DNA of 64,000 bases, from assembly GCF_012034935.1 (NCBI RefSeq), contig NZ_JAATEN010000003.1, positions 310,001-374,000 of the forward strand. Reading direction: 5' to 3'. The notes below the pieces were generated by a model that made no database searches, was not told the DNA's origin, and was given only the letters and a program-made list of their open reading frames with translations. This document shows, in pieces, positions 38,640 to 48,297 of the stretch. The number at the start of each line of letters is the position of its first letter. Positions within the stretch are counted from its first letter, which is position 1. The DNA is from Streptomyces zingiberis (GTDB taxonomy: Bacteria > Actinomycetota > Actinomycetes > Streptomycetales > Streptomycetaceae). The translations under genes and the position numbers were made by a program.

Positions 38640-38701
38640 CGAAGGCCCTGGTCGCTGACCTGGGCCTTCGTCGTGGAGCGGGTAACGGGAATGGGACCCG
38701 C
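38640..38701 (-). other. Degenerate tRNA 3'-end-like sequence next to a terminator-like hairpin
   Basis: A 9-bp hairpin (38640-38648 with 38662-38670) is followed by GAGCGGGTAACGGGAATGGG and then ACCCGC (38676-38701). This resembles the reverse complement of the acceptor and T-arm of a Streptomyces tRNA plus its terminator, with several substitutions; the rest of a tRNA is missing. It is read as a possible old attachment-site relic beside the accessory block; 38522-38846 otherwise has no gene. Confidence 0.4.
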
Positions 38702-38846
38702 ACCGAAGCGGACTTCACAAGCGGGCAGTACGTCGACCCGCGCTCGGCCCGGGTGCCCTCCAGCAGTACGCCGAACGCTGAGTGACCACACAGGGCGCGA
38801 CCCCGAACACCCAGGCGCCGGCCCCCAGACGGCCCGAACCGAGCGA

Positions 38847-38885
38847 GAAGCCCCCTGCCGGCAGAAAACTCCGACAGGGGGTTTC
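38847..38885. terminator. gpmA terminator
   Basis: GAAGCCCCCTG and CAGGGGGTTTC form an imperfect stem with a roughly 17-nt interior loop, 10 nt past the gpmA stop. T-runs are present, so it can terminate in the gpmA direction and possibly the opposite one. Confidence 0.8.
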
Positions 38886-38895
38886 TTCGGCCCGG

Positions 38896-39657
38896 CTACT
38901 TCTTCTTGCCCTGGTTCTTGACCGCCTCGATGGCGGCCTTCGCGGCCTCCGGGTCGAGGTAGGTGCCGCCCGGGGTGACCGGGTGGAAGTCGGCGTCCAG
39001 TTCGTAGGAGAGCGGGATGCCGGTGGGGATGTTGAGGCCGGCGATCTCCTCGTCGGAGACGCCGTCGAGGTGCTTGACCAGGGCGCGCAGGCTGTTGCCA
39101 TGGGCGGCGACCAGGACGGTGCGGCCGGTGAGCAGGTCCGGGACGATGCCGTCGTACCAGTACGGCAGCATGCGGGTGACGACGTCCTTGAGGCACTCGG
39201 TGCGCGGGCGGAGCTCGCTGGGGATCGTCGCGTAGCGCGGGTCGTCGCTCTGCGACCACTCGGCGCCGTCCTCCAGGGCGGGCGGCGGGGTGTCGTAGGA
39301 GCGGCGCCAGAGCATGAACTGCTCCTCGCCGAACTCCTCGCGGATCTGCGCCTTGTCCTTGCCCTGGAGCGCGCCGTAGTGGCGCTCGTTCAGCCGCCAC
39401 GAACGCTTGACCGGGATCCAGAGGCGGTCGGCGGCCTCCAGCGCGATCTGGGCGGTGCGGATGGCGCGCTTCTGCACGGACGTGTGGACGATGTCGGGCA
39501 GCAGACCCGCGGCGGTCAGCAGCTCGCCGCCGCGCCGCGCCTCCTTCTCGCCCTTGTCGGTGAGGTCGACGTCGACCCAGCCGGTGAAGAGGTTCTTCGC
39601 GTTCCACTCGCTCTCGCCGTGGCGGAGCAGGATCAGCTTGTACGGTGCGGTGGCCAT
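38896..39657 (-). CDS. gpmA: 2,3-bisphosphoglycerate-dependent phosphoglycerate mutase
   Basis: A 253-residue glycolytic enzyme interconverting 3- and 2-phosphoglycerate. The phosphohistidine motif [12 protein letters not shown] (RHG at about 12-14), [24 protein letters not shown] and the second catalytic His in [15 protein letters not shown] are all present. The length equals that of the S. coelicolor enzyme. A TACGCT -10 box lies 7 nt before the ATG (39665-39670) without a ribosome site, indicating leaderless translation. Upstream, 39658-39943 is intergenic. Confidence 0.97.
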   Translation of the reverse strand: MATAPYKLILLRHGESEWNAKNLFTGWVDVDLTDKGEKEARRGGELLTAAGLLPDIVHTSVQKRAIRTAQIALEAADRLWIPVKRSWRLNERHYGALQGKDKAQIREEFGEEQFMLWRRSYDTPPPALEDGAEWSQSDDPRYATIPSELRPRTECLKDVVTRMLPYWYDGIVPDLLTGRTVLVAAHGNSLRALVKHLDGVSDEEIAGLNIPTGIPLSYELDADFHPVTPGGTYLDPEAAKAAIEAVKNQGKKK

Positions 39658-39925
39658 GCGCCCGAGCGTAATCGACCGGTGGGGGGCGCGGCAGAGCGGT
39701 CCACACCGCGGGCGGGGGCGAGTGGCCGGGGCCCCGCGCGGGCGGGCCGACGGGCCGACGGGCGCACCTTGGACGGTGGCGGCCGGCCGGCGCGCCGGGG
39801 CGCCGCGACCGTGACAGCCGGCACGTCGGCCGCGCCGGACCGACCGGCCGACGCCCGGGACGGTGTCGGCCACGCCGATCAGCGGTGCCGCGCCGGCCGG
39901 CGCCCGGAGCGGCCAGCCCCGCAGC

Positions 39926-39960
39926 GGTCAGCCCCCGGAGCGGTCAGCCCCCGGAGCCGG
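39926..39960. repeat. Direct repeats of GGTCAGCCCCCGGAGC
   Basis: Two adjacent 16-bp copies plus a partial third sit just downstream of the YbjN-like gene stop. They are short and without obvious function. Confidence 0.6.
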
Positions 39961-40555
39961 CCGTCTCGCCGCCCCCGCGCTTCGTCTCGCCGCCGCTCGC
40001 CGCACCGTCCGCCTCGCCGCCGCCCGCGCTCCCCGCCTCCCCGGCAGCCGGGGCCGGCCGCTCCCCCGTGAGGCGGGTGAACGCCTCCAGGTTGCGGGTG
40101 GACTCGCCGCGGGCGGTCCGCCACTCGTGCTCCTTGCGGATCGCCGAGGCGAACCCCATCTCCAGCAGCGTGTTGAAGCTGCCGTCGGCGTTCTCCAGCA
40201 CGGTGCCGAGCAGCCGGTCCAGTTCCTCGGGCGTGACGGCGGACAGCGGCAGCTTGCCGACGAGGTAGATGTCGCCGAGCCGGTCCACCGCGTAACTCAC
40301 GCCGTACAGCTTGGTGTTGCGCTCCAGCAGCCAGCGGTGGACGGCCGCCTCGTTCTCGTCGGGGTGGCGCACCACGAAGGCGTTGACGGAGAGGGAGTGC
40401 TTGCCGACCACCAGGGAGCAGGTGGTGGAGAGCTTGCGCTCACCGGGCAGGGTGACGACGTAGTGGCCGTCGGACGGGCTGTCCCAGCTGAGTTCCGCGT
40501 CGTCCAGGGTCTTCTCGACGGTCTCGGTGATCACCTGCGGGTCAAGGTCGGCCAT
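39944..40555 (-). CDS. YbjN-domain protein (type III secretion chaperone-like fold)
   Basis: A 203-residue protein. The YbjN-type domain runs from residue 1 ([22 protein letters not shown]) to about 150 with the pattern [32 protein letters not shown] and [22 protein letters not shown]. The final 45 residues are Gly/Ala/Glu-rich and disordered. The biochemical role of these proteins in Streptomyces is unknown. Its ATG overlaps the end of mshA by 14 nt, yet a TACGAT -10 box at 40562-40567 inside mshA suggests its own leaderless promoter as well. Confidence 0.85.
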   Translation of the reverse strand: MADLDPQVITETVEKTLDDAELSWDSPSDGHYVVTLPGERKLSTTCSLVVGKHSLSVNAFVVRHPDENEAAVHRWLLERNTKLYGVSYAVDRLGDIYLVGKLPLSAVTPEELDRLLGTVLENADGSFNTLLEMGFASAIRKEHEWRTARGESTRNLEAFTRLTGERPAPAAGEAGSAGGGEADGAASGGETKRGGGETAGSGG

Positions 40556-41999
40556 GCAGCGATCGTAGGTGAGTCCCCTGGCGGTGCCGCTGGACGGCCG
40601 CCGCGTACACCTCGGCGGTGGCCGCCGCGGTGGCGTTCCAGCCGAAGGAGGCCGCGTGGCGGGCGGCCGCGGCGCCCATCCGCTCCGTGAGCTCCGGCCG
40701 GTCGAGGAAGCGGCCGAGGGCCCGCGCGTAGTCCACCGGGTCGTGGCCGTCCACGAGGAAGCCGCTCACCCCGTCGCGCACGGCCACCGGCAGTCCGCCG
40801 ACGGACGCGGCGACGACCGGCGTGCCGCAGGCCTGGGCCTCCACGGCGACCAGCCCGAAGGACTCGCTGTAGGAGGGCATGACCAGCACGGACGCCGCCC
40901 GGTACCAGTCGGCCAGCCGGTCCTGGTCCACCGGCGGCCGGAACCGTACGACGTCGCCGATCCCGAGCCGCGCCGCGAGCTTCTGCAACCGCTCCGGCCG
41001 GGCCAGCCCGGTGCCGCTGGGCCCGCCGACCACCGGGACGACGAGCCGGTCCCGCAGCCCGGGCCGCTCCGCGAGGAGCACGGCGACGGCGCGGAGCAGG
41101 ATGTCGGGCGCCTTCAGCGGCTGTATGCGCCCGGCGAAGAGGGGGATCAGCGCGTCGGGCGGCAGGCCGAGGCGGGCGCGGGCGGCGGCGCGGCCGTCGG
41201 CGGGACGGAAGCGGCGCAGATCGACGCCCGGGTGGACGATGTCGACCTCGCCGGGGTCCGCCTCGTAGTGGCGGACGAGTTCGGCGGCCTCCCCCGCGGT
41301 GTTCGCGATCAGCCGGTCGGCGGCGCGCACGATCTGCGTCTCGCCGATCACCCGGGCCGCAGGCTCGGGGGTGTCACCGGCCGCCAGCGCGGCGTTCTTG
41401 ACCTTCGCCATGGTGTGCATGGCGTGCACCAGCGGCACCCCCCAGCGCTCGGCGGCCAGCCAGCCGACGTGCCCGGAGAGCCAGTAGTGCGAGTGCACCA
41501 GGTCGTAGTGGCCGTGGCGGTGCGCGGCCCAGGCGCGCATCACGCCGTGGGTGAACGCGCAGAGCTGCGCGGGGAGCTCCTCCTTGGCCAGCCCCTCGTA
41601 CGGGCCCGCGTCCACGTGCCGGACGAGGACGCCGGGCGCCAGCTCCACGGTGGGCGGGAGGGAGCCGGTGGTGGCCCGGGTGAAGATCTCCACCTCGATG
41701 GAGAGGGCCGCGAGCTGCCGCGCCAGTTCGACGATGTAGACGTTCATGCCGCCCGCGTCGCCGGTGCCGGGCTGGTGGAGCGGGGAGGTGTGCACGCTGA
41801 GCATCGCGACGCGGCGCGGCCGCCGGGAACCGCCCGTGCCGGGGAGGCCGCCCAGGGCGCCGGTGCCGCCGAAGCCGCCGATCCCGCCGCGGCCGCCGAG
41901 GCCGTTACGGCCGCCGAACCGCGGCTGGGGACGGCCGCGTTGCGGGCCACCCCGCTGCCCCGCCCTGGACGCTCCCCACCGGGACGCGTGATGGCTCAC
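40542..41999 (-). CDS. mshA: D-inositol-3-phosphate glycosyltransferase, first step of mycothiol synthesis
   Basis: A 485-residue GT-B (GT4) enzyme. It transfers GlcNAc from UDP-GlcNAc to 1D-myo-inositol-3-phosphate. The hallmark [26 protein letters not shown] starts at about residue 65, followed by [31 protein letters not shown] and the E-x7-E motif in [19 protein letters not shown]. The N-terminal Gly/Arg-rich extension (about 60 residues) is longer and more repetitive than usual. The GTG start has GGAGGAGG upstream. mshD is in the same window but in a different unit. Confidence 0.96.
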   Translation of the reverse strand: MSHHASRWGASRAGQRGGPQRGRPQPRFGGRNGLGGRGGIGGFGGTGALGGLPGTGGSRRPRRVAMLSVHTSPLHQPGTGDAGGMNVYIVELARQLAALSIEVEIFTRATTGSLPPTVELAPGVLVRHVDAGPYEGLAKEELPAQLCAFTHGVMRAWAAHRHGHYDLVHSHYWLSGHVGWLAAERWGVPLVHAMHTMAKVKNAALAAGDTPEPAARVIGETQIVRAADRLIANTAGEAAELVRHYEADPGEVDIVHPGVDLRRFRPADGRAAARARLGLPPDALIPLFAGRIQPLKAPDILLRAVAVLLAERPGLRDRLVVPVVGGPSGTGLARPERLQKLAARLGIGDVVRFRPPVDQDRLADWYRAASVLVMPSYSESFGLVAVEAQACGTPVVAASVGGLPVAVRDGVSGFLVDGHDPVDYARALGRFLDRPELTERMGAAAARHAASFGWNATAAATAEVYAAAVQRHRQGTHLRSLHGRP

Positions 42000-42442
42000 G
42001 GTGCGCCTCCTCCTTCTGCCGGGGTCTGGGCATGCCCCTCCACGACCTCCAACCGGCCCGCCGGCCGCTTTCATTCCGTGGGCGCGGGCCGTGGGACTGA
42101 GACGCCGGCCACTCGAACAGTTGAGCGGGGTGGTCCCCCGGGCGCCCCGGCCCCCGGGCAGCTGGTCAGGCCCGCGCGCTCCGGAGCCGTTCCGCTTCCT
42201 CGGCTTCGGAGCGGTTCCACTTCCACCGCTCCGGATTCGTTCCGCTTCCTCGGCGTCGGCGGCTCTGCGCTCTGCGCTCTGCCGTTGTTCCCTCGGTGGC
42301 GCTGTCCCGCCGTACGGGGGTGTCCGGGGCCACGCCGTCCTTCCGCTTGCCCGTCCCCCGGTCACCCGGTGCCCCGGTGCCCCGGTCACCCGGTGACCCG
42401 CCCGGCCCCGGCGCCGGGCCGGGCCCGGCATAGGCTCGGCGT
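42000..42442. other. 443-nt intergenic region with short repeats
   Basis: Between divergent mshA and the methyltransferase gene. It carries repeated GTTCCGCTTCCTCGGC blocks (about 42189-42255) and repeated GTGCCCCGG/GTCACCCGG units at 42360-42405. No open frame is convincing. Confidence 0.5.
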
Positions 42443-43249
42443 ATGGCAGGCCGCGTCCCCCCGACCCCCCGGCCCGTCGGGACGGCGACCCGCGGGACCA
42501 CCAACCCCAACCGGCTGCGGCGCATGGACCGCTGGATCACCGCCGCCCTCACCCCGGCGCTGCTGCGCGCCGCCACCCCGCCGCTCGCCGTGGACCTCGG
42601 TTACGGGGCCGCGCCGTGGACGGCCGTCGAACTGCTGGCGCGGCTGCGCCGGGTACGGGACGACAGCCGGGTGACCGGTGTCGAGATCGACCCCGGCCGG
42701 GTCGCCGCCGCACGCCCGTACGAACGGGACGGGCTGGACTTCCGCCACGGCGGCTTCGAGGTCCCGCTGCCGGGCGGGGAGCGGCCGCTGCTGATCCGCG
42801 CGGCGAACGTGCTGCGCCAGTACGACGAGGCGGAGGTGCGCGCCGTGTGGGAGCGGCTGTGCGCCCGGCTCGCGCCGGACGGCCTGCTGGTCGAGGGCAC
42901 CTGTGACGAGATCGGGCGCCGCCACGTCTGGGTCGCGCTGGGGCCCTCGGGACCGCGCACCGTCACGTTCGCCACCCGGCTCGCCTCGCTCACGACCCCG
43001 TCCGCGCTGGCCGAGCGGCTGCCGAAGGCGCTGATCCACCGCAACGTGCCGGGGGAGGCGGTCCACGCCTTCCTCCGGGACTTCGACCGCGCCTGGTCGG
43101 CCGCCGCTCCCTACGCCTCCCTGGGTGCCCGCCAGCGCTGGATCCACTCCGTCCGCGCGCTCACCGCCGGCTGGCCCGTCACGGACGGCCCCCGCCGCTG
43201 GCGGCAGGGGGAGGTCACGGTGGCCTGGGAGGCCCTCGCCCCGCGCTGA
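42443..43249 (+). CDS. SAM-dependent methyltransferase-fold protein
   Basis: A 268-residue class I methyltransferase-like protein. The SAM loop is seen as [17 protein letters not shown] (about residues 48-64), the acidic ribose-binding residue in [14 protein letters not shown], and a later ANVLRQY segment. The C-terminal part ([25 protein letters not shown]) looks like a family-specific substrate domain. The substrate is unknown. A TAGGCT -10 box 6 nt before the ATG suggests leaderless expression. Confidence 0.82.
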   Translation: MAGRVPPTPRPVGTATRGTTNPNRLRRMDRWITAALTPALLRAATPPLAVDLGYGAAPWTAVELLARLRRVRDDSRVTGVEIDPGRVAAARPYERDGLDFRHGGFEVPLPGGERPLLIRAANVLRQYDEAEVRAVWERLCARLAPDGLLVEGTCDEIGRRHVWVALGPSGPRTVTFATRLASLTTPSALAERLPKALIHRNVPGEAVHAFLRDFDRAWSAAAPYASLGARQRWIHSVRALTAGWPVTDGPRRWRQGEVTVAWEALAPR

Positions 43250-43315
43250 CGGAACCCCGCCGACCCCCGCCGGCCCGGCCCGGGGGCGCGCGGACCGTTC
43301 TGCGAGACTCGCGCC

Positions 43316-44218
43316 ATGAGCGATCCGGACACGGGGCGCACGGAGCACGACGGGCCCACCGAGCAGGCCGGGGACGCCGGCCCCACCGAGGACGCCACAC
43401 CCAGCGAACCCGCCGCACCCGCCGCACCCGCCGAGCACGGCTACCTGCTGGACAACCGGCGGACGGAGGCCGGGATCCGCTTCGACGCCCTCGCAGAGCT
43501 GTTCGATCCGGTGACGTTCCGCCACGTCGACCGGCTCGGGATCGGCCCCGGCATGCGGTGCTGGGAAGTGGGGGCCGGCGGCCCGTCCGTCCCCCTCGGG
43601 CTGGCCGAGCGGGTCGGCCCCGGAGGAGAAGTGCTCGCCACCGACATCGACGTGTCCTGGACCCGGGGCGTCGCCGGTGGCGTGATCGAGGTGGCCCGCC
43701 ACGACGTGGCGGCCGACCCGCCGCCGCCCGGGGGTTTCGACCTCGTCCACGCCCGGCTGGTCCTGGTGCACGTCACCGACCGCGCCGAGGCGCTGCGCCG
43801 GATGGTCCGGGCGCTGCGGCCCGGCGGCCGGCTGCTCCTGGAGGACGCCGACCCGGCGCTTCAGCCCCTGCTCTGCCTGGACGAGTCGGGCCCCGAGCAG
43901 CGGCTCGCCAACCGGCTGCGGTCCGGCTTCCGCACGCTGATGGCGGCACGCGGCGCGGACCTCGCCTACGGGCGGACCCTGCCCCGGCTGTTGCGCGAGG
44001 CCGGGCTGGAGGACGTCCGCGCCGACGCGTACTTCCCGATCACCTCGCCGGCCTGCGCCACCCTGGAGGCCGCGACCGTGCGGCAGATCCGCGGCCTGCT
44101 GGTGGCGGAAGGGCTCGCCACCGACGAGGAGATCGACCGCCATCTGGCGAACGTCGCCACCGGGCGCCTCGACCTGGCCACCGCGCCGATGATCTCCGCA
44201 TGGGGCCGGCGGCCGTGA
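43316..44218 (+). CDS. SAM-dependent methyltransferase
   Basis: A 300-residue class I methyltransferase. A disordered 40-residue N-terminus precedes LLDNRRTEAGIRFDALAELFDP. The SAM loop is CWEVGAGGPSVPLGLAERVGPGG, the acidic motif II is VLATDID and FDLVHARLVLVHV is motif IV. It resembles UbiE/Methyltransf_25 enzymes that act on small molecules. It follows the previous methyltransferase by 66 nt on the same strand. A GAGACT box stands 6 nt before the ATG, so it may have its own leaderless promoter. Confidence 0.88.
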   Translation: MSDPDTGRTEHDGPTEQAGDAGPTEDATPSEPAAPAAPAEHGYLLDNRRTEAGIRFDALAELFDPVTFRHVDRLGIGPGMRCWEVGAGGPSVPLGLAERVGPGGEVLATDIDVSWTRGVAGGVIEVARHDVAADPPPPGGFDLVHARLVLVHVTDRAEALRRMVRALRPGGRLLLEDADPALQPLLCLDESGPEQRLANRLRSGFRTLMAARGADLAYGRTLPRLLREAGLEDVRADAYFPITSPACATLEAATVRQIRGLLVAEGLATDEEIDRHLANVATGRLDLATAPMISAWGRRP

Positions 44219-44336
44219 CCGGCCCGCCCCCGCGCCGCCGGGAGGAGCGCCCCGGCCGGGACCGGTACCCGGCCGAGCGGCTCTTCCCCCTGCGCTCCCT
44301 CGCCCCGCGCCCCGGCACGGCGCGGGGCGCGCGCGG

Positions 44337-45791
44337 TCACCACCCGGTCGCGGTCACCCGCTGCCAGGCGCGGCCGAAGGCCAGCCGGGCGGCTTCGACG
44401 TCGTGCCGCTGGTCGGCGTGGAGCACGCCGAGCGCGTAGGCGGTGGCCGGGGCGATGCGCGGGGTGCGGGCGGCCGCGGCGGCCTCGGCGGCGGCCTCGG
44501 CCGCGTCCCGGTGGCGCCGCAGCGCCTCGTCGGCGCCGAGCAGGCTCGCGGCGAGGGGGGAGTCGGGGGGCGGCGGGAGCTCGTAGGCCCCGGCCCGGTC
44601 CAGCGACTCCCGGGCGTAGCGGACGTGGCGTACGAGCAGCCGTACGTGGTGCCAGTGGGCGTCCTGGCGTTCGGCGGCGGGCGGCGCGTCGGCCGAGGCG
44701 GTCGCGGCCAGCGCGTGGCTGAGCGCCTCCGCGTTGTACGGCTGGGTGGCGCGGCCGAGCGGCAGCGCCGCCACGGCGCCCGCGAGGCGCCCGAACGCCT
44801 CCTCGGCCGGCGGCGGCAGCACCTCCTGGGCCGGCTGCCCGGCGGTCGCGGGGTTCAGCGGGGCGTCGGAGGCCAGCAGCGCCATGGCGTCGACGAGCGC
44901 GTGGAACCGGGAGGAGCCGAGGGCCTGCAACGCGGCGGAGTGGGCGCGGGTCCGGGCGAGCGTCAGCCGGCGTTCCAGCAGGGCCCCGGCGCGGGCGGCG
45001 CCCATGGTGAGGGCGGAGCGGGGCGAGGCGCTGTCGCGCCGCTGCGGCACGACGCGGGGGTGTCCGGCGCCGTCCGCGTCACCGTCCGCGGCACCGTTCG
45101 GGGCGGGGAGCGGGGCGGGGAGCGGGGCGGTGAGCGGGCCGGAAGGCGGGACGGAGGGCGCGGCAGCCGGCGGGGCGGTGTCCCGGGAGGTCCCGCCGTA
45201 CGGGGCCGCTCCGGCGTCCGGCGCCGTCGCCCCGTCCAGGGCCGCCGGGGTGCCCGGGCCCGCCGCGGTGCCATGGTCGGCCCCGGCGCCGTGGCCCGCC
45301 GCGGTGTTCTCCGCCGTCCCGGTCCCGCCGGCCGTCGCCGCTCCGGGCGCCTCCGCGCCGGAGAGCCGGTGGAGCGCCGAGCCCAGCCGGTCGAGCCGCT
45401 GCGCGCAGGCGTGCTCCCGGGCGAGGACCGTCGCCAGCCAGGTCAGTTCCGCCTGCAGCGGGTCGGCCCAGCCGGTGTCGGTGAGGGCCCGGTAGGTGTG
45501 CAGCGCACCGGCGACGCGGCGGGCGGAGCGGCGCATGCGGAGCGCGGCCGGGGCGGCCTCCCCGGCGTCCGAGCCGCTCTCCCGGTACAGCCGCAGCCCC
45601 CGCAGGAACTCGCCGGCCCCGGCGTGCAGCCAGGCGGCCAGCACCTCCCCCGCCGTCCGGCCGGCCAGGCCCCACGCCGCGGTGGCCACGGCGGGACCAC
45701 CGGCCGGCCCGGGCCCGGAGGCGAGCCCGTCGGGGTGGCCGGGGCGGGCGAGGCGGGCGAGGCCGTCCGCGGGATCATGTCGCTGGGCCAC
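44337..45791 (-). CDS. CHAD-domain protein
   Basis: A 484-residue helical protein with histidine- and arginine-rich CHAD features: [15 protein letters not shown] near 55, [20 protein letters not shown] near 84 and the later [24 protein letters not shown] Pro/Ala/Thr-rich disordered insert of about 120 residues splits the two halves. CHAD domains bind polyphosphate, which fits its direct coupling with ppk: the GTG start overlaps the ppk end by 17 nt and GGAGG is 7 nt upstream. A role in polyphosphate granule handling is inferred. Confidence 0.9.
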   Translation of the reverse strand: MAQRHDPADGLARLARPGHPDGLASGPGPAGGPAVATAAWGLAGRTAGEVLAAWLHAGAGEFLRGLRLYRESGSDAGEAAPAALRMRRSARRVAGALHTYRALTDTGWADPLQAELTWLATVLAREHACAQRLDRLGSALHRLSGAEAPGAATAGGTGTAENTAAGHGAGADHGTAAGPGTPAALDGATAPDAGAAPYGGTSRDTAPPAAAPSVPPSGPLTAPLPAPLPAPNGAADGDADGAGHPRVVPQRRDSASPRSALTMGAARAGALLERRLTLARTRAHSAALQALGSSRFHALVDAMALLASDAPLNPATAGQPAQEVLPPPAEEAFGRLAGAVAALPLGRATQPYNAEALSHALAATASADAPPAAERQDAHWHHVRLLVRHVRYARESLDRAGAYELPPPPDSPLAASLLGADEALRRHRDAAEAAAEAAAAARTPRIAPATAYALGVLHADQRHDVEAARLAFGRAWQRVTATGW

Positions 45792-48099
45792 GCCGGCGCC
45801 TCCGGGCGTCGATGAGCAACTCCTGTACGTTCCGCAGCGGCCGTCCTTCCGCGTCCGCCGCGTGCCGGGTCCAGTTGCCGTCCGGGCCGAGGTGCCAGGA
45901 GGCGGTGGCGTCGGACATGCCGGTCTCCAGGAGCCGGCTGAGGGTCTTGCGGTGCCCGGGATCGGTCACCCGGACGAGCGCCTCGATCCGCCGGTCCAGG
46001 TTGCGGTGCATCATGTCGGCGCTGCCGATCCAGACCTCCGGATCGCCGCCGCCCCCGAAGACGAAGACGCGGGAGTGTTCCAGGAAGCGGCCGAGGACGC
46101 TGCGGACCCGGATGGTCTCGGAGAGCCCGGCGACGCCCGGGCGCACCGCGCAGATCCCGCGCACCCAGACGTCCACCGCCACGCCCGCCCGGGACGCGCG
46201 GTAGAGCGCGTCGACGACCGCCTCGTCCACGATCGAGTTGACCTTGATCCGGACGGCGGCGGGACGGCCGGCCCGGTGGTGTTCGATCTCCCGTTCGATC
46301 CGTTCCACGAGCCCGTCGCGGAGCGAGGTCGGCGCGACGAGCAGGCGCCGGTAGGTGGCGCGGCGGGAGTAGCCGGAGAGCCGGTTGAAGAGGTCGGAGA
46401 GGTCGGCGCCGACCTCGGGGTCGGCGGTGAGCAGCCCGAGGTCCTCGTAGAGCCGGGCGGTCTTCGGGTGGTAGTTGCCCGTGCCGACGTGGGAGTAGCG
46501 GCGGAGGGTGTCGCCCTCCTGGCGGACCACGAGGGAGAGCTTGCAGTGCGTCTTCAGCCCCACGAGGCCGTAGACGACGTGACAGCCGGCCTCCTCCAGC
46601 TTCCGCGCCCACTTGATGTTGGCCTGCTCGTCGAAGCGCGCCTTGATCTCGACGAGCACCAGGACCTGCTTGCCCGCCTCGGCGGCGTCCGCGAGCGCGG
46701 TGACGATCGGGGAGTCGCCGGAGGTGCGGTAGAGCGTCTGCTTGATCGCCAGGACGTCGGGGTCCTCCGCGGCCTGCTCCAGGAAGGCCTGGACGGAGGT
46801 GGAGAACGAGTCGTACGGGTGGTGCAGCAGCACGTCGCGCTCGCGCAGCGCGGCGAAGATGTCCGGCGCGGAGGCCGACTCCACCTCGGCGAGGTCCCGG
46901 TGGGTGCGGGCGACGAACTTGGGGTACTTCAGCTCCGGCCGGTCCAGCGCCGCCATCCCGAAGAGGCCGGTCAGGTCCAGCGGGCCGGGCAGCGGGAAGA
47001 CCTCCGCCTCGGTGATCTTCAGCTCGCGGATCAGCCGGCCGAGGACCTCGGGGCTGATCGACTCCTCGACCTCCAGCCGCACGGGCGGGCCGAAGCGGCG
47101 CCGCATCAGCTCCTTCTCCAGCGCCTTCAGCAGGTTCTCCGCGTCGTCCTCCTCCACCTCCAGGTCCTCGTTGCGGGTGACCCGGAACATGTGGTGGGAG
47201 AGGACCTCCATACCGGGGAAGAGCTCCTCCAGATGCGCCGCGATCACGTCCTCCAGCGGCACGTACCGCTGCGGCGAGGCCTCCAGGAAGCGGGAGAGCA
47301 GCGGCGGCACCTTGACCCGGGCGAAGTGCTCGTGCCCGCTGACCGGGTTCCGTACGACGACGGCCAGGTTGAGGGAGAGCCCGGAGATGTACGGGAAGGG
47401 GTGCGCCGGGTCCACGGCGAGCGGGGTCAGCACGGGGAAGATCTGCCGCCGGAAGAGGCTGAGCAGCCGCGCCTGCTCCTGGTCGGTCAGCTCCGGCCAG
47501 CGGACGAGGTGGATCCCCTCCGCGGCGAGGGCCGGCAGCACGTCCCGCCGGCAGCAGACGGCGTGCCGGGCCATGAGTTCGCGGGAGCGGGTCCAGATGA
47601 GGTCCAGCACCGCACGGGGCTGGAGGCCCGAGGCGGAGCGGGTGGCGACGCCGGTGGCGATCCGGCGCTTGAGGCCGGCCACCCGGACCATGAAGAACTC
47701 GTCCAGGTTGGAGGCGAAGATCGCGAGGAAGTTGGCCCGCTCCAGCAGCGGGGTGGCCGGGTCCTCGGCGAGTTCCAGCACCCGCTCGTTGAACGCCAGC
47801 CAGCTCCGCTCGCGGTCCAGGAAGCGGCCCTCCGGCAGTTCGCCGGACGCCTCCTCGTCGCCGCCGTCCCAGGTGTCCGCGTCGTTGTCGAGGTCCGGAT
47901 CGAGGTCGGAGCCCGGGGCCGGGCCCACGGTGGCGGGGCGGTGGGCGGCGAGGGAGCGCTCGGAGTCCTCGCCCAGCAGCGTGGGCTCACCGGCGGGAGC
48001 GGTGGGACCGGTGGGACCGGCCGGCGGACCGTTCCCGGCGGCGGGGGCGGACGGGGCCGGTGGCGTCCCGGCCGGTTCCTGGGCGCTGGAGTCGGTCAT
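45775..48099 (-). CDS. ppk: Polyphosphate kinase
   Basis: A 774-residue Ppk1, the same length as in S. coelicolor. After a 105-residue Ala/Pro/Asp-rich extension the body reads [33 protein letters not shown], and the catalytic PLD-like half with [26 protein letters not shown] and [18 protein letters not shown], which carries the phosphohistidine. It makes polyphosphate from ATP reversibly. In Streptomyces ppk is under PhoP control; here the upstream 48100-48297 region has only a weak PHO-like sequence near 48225-48243. It is the first gene of a ppk-CHAD pair. Confidence 0.97.
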   Translation of the reverse strand: MTDSSAQEPAGTPPAPSAPAAGNGPPAGPTGPTAPAGEPTLLGEDSERSLAAHRPATVGPAPGSDLDPDLDNDADTWDGGDEEASGELPEGRFLDRERSWLAFNERVLELAEDPATPLLERANFLAIFASNLDEFFMVRVAGLKRRIATGVATRSASGLQPRAVLDLIWTRSRELMARHAVCCRRDVLPALAAEGIHLVRWPELTDQEQARLLSLFRRQIFPVLTPLAVDPAHPFPYISGLSLNLAVVVRNPVSGHEHFARVKVPPLLSRFLEASPQRYVPLEDVIAAHLEELFPGMEVLSHHMFRVTRNEDLEVEEDDAENLLKALEKELMRRRFGPPVRLEVEESISPEVLGRLIRELKITEAEVFPLPGPLDLTGLFGMAALDRPELKYPKFVARTHRDLAEVESASAPDIFAALRERDVLLHHPYDSFSTSVQAFLEQAAEDPDVLAIKQTLYRTSGDSPIVTALADAAEAGKQVLVLVEIKARFDEQANIKWARKLEEAGCHVVYGLVGLKTHCKLSLVVRQEGDTLRRYSHVGTGNYHPKTARLYEDLGLLTADPEVGADLSDLFNRLSGYSRRATYRRLLVAPTSLRDGLVERIEREIEHHRAGRPAAVRIKVNSIVDEAVVDALYRASRAGVAVDVWVRGICAVRPGVAGLSETIRVRSVLGRFLEHSRVFVFGGGGDPEVWIGSADMMHRNLDRRIEALVRVTDPGHRKTLSRLLETGMSDATASWHLGPDGNWTRHAADAEGRPLRNVQELLIDARRRRRGPAT

Positions 48100-48297
48100 G
48101 TCCTCATTGTTCCGCGACGAGGCGGAAGCGGGCGCCCCGTGAGGCGGCCGTTCCGCACGGGGGAGCCGCCGGTGGGGGGCCGTCGGGACAGCGGGGTGCA
48201 TGGGGCGATGCTCGCAAGCGACGTTGAATCGTCGGTAACGGCGACATGGCGGCCAGGCAAGCGGGGGCCCTCCCGGAGGTGGCGGGCCCCCCGCGGG

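Noticed and set aside
48225..48243. PHO box upstream of ppk
   Set aside because: The minus-strand GTTACCGACG-ATTCAACGTCG resembles the 11-bp repeats only loosely and lacks GTTCACC, so it is mentioned but not called as a feature.
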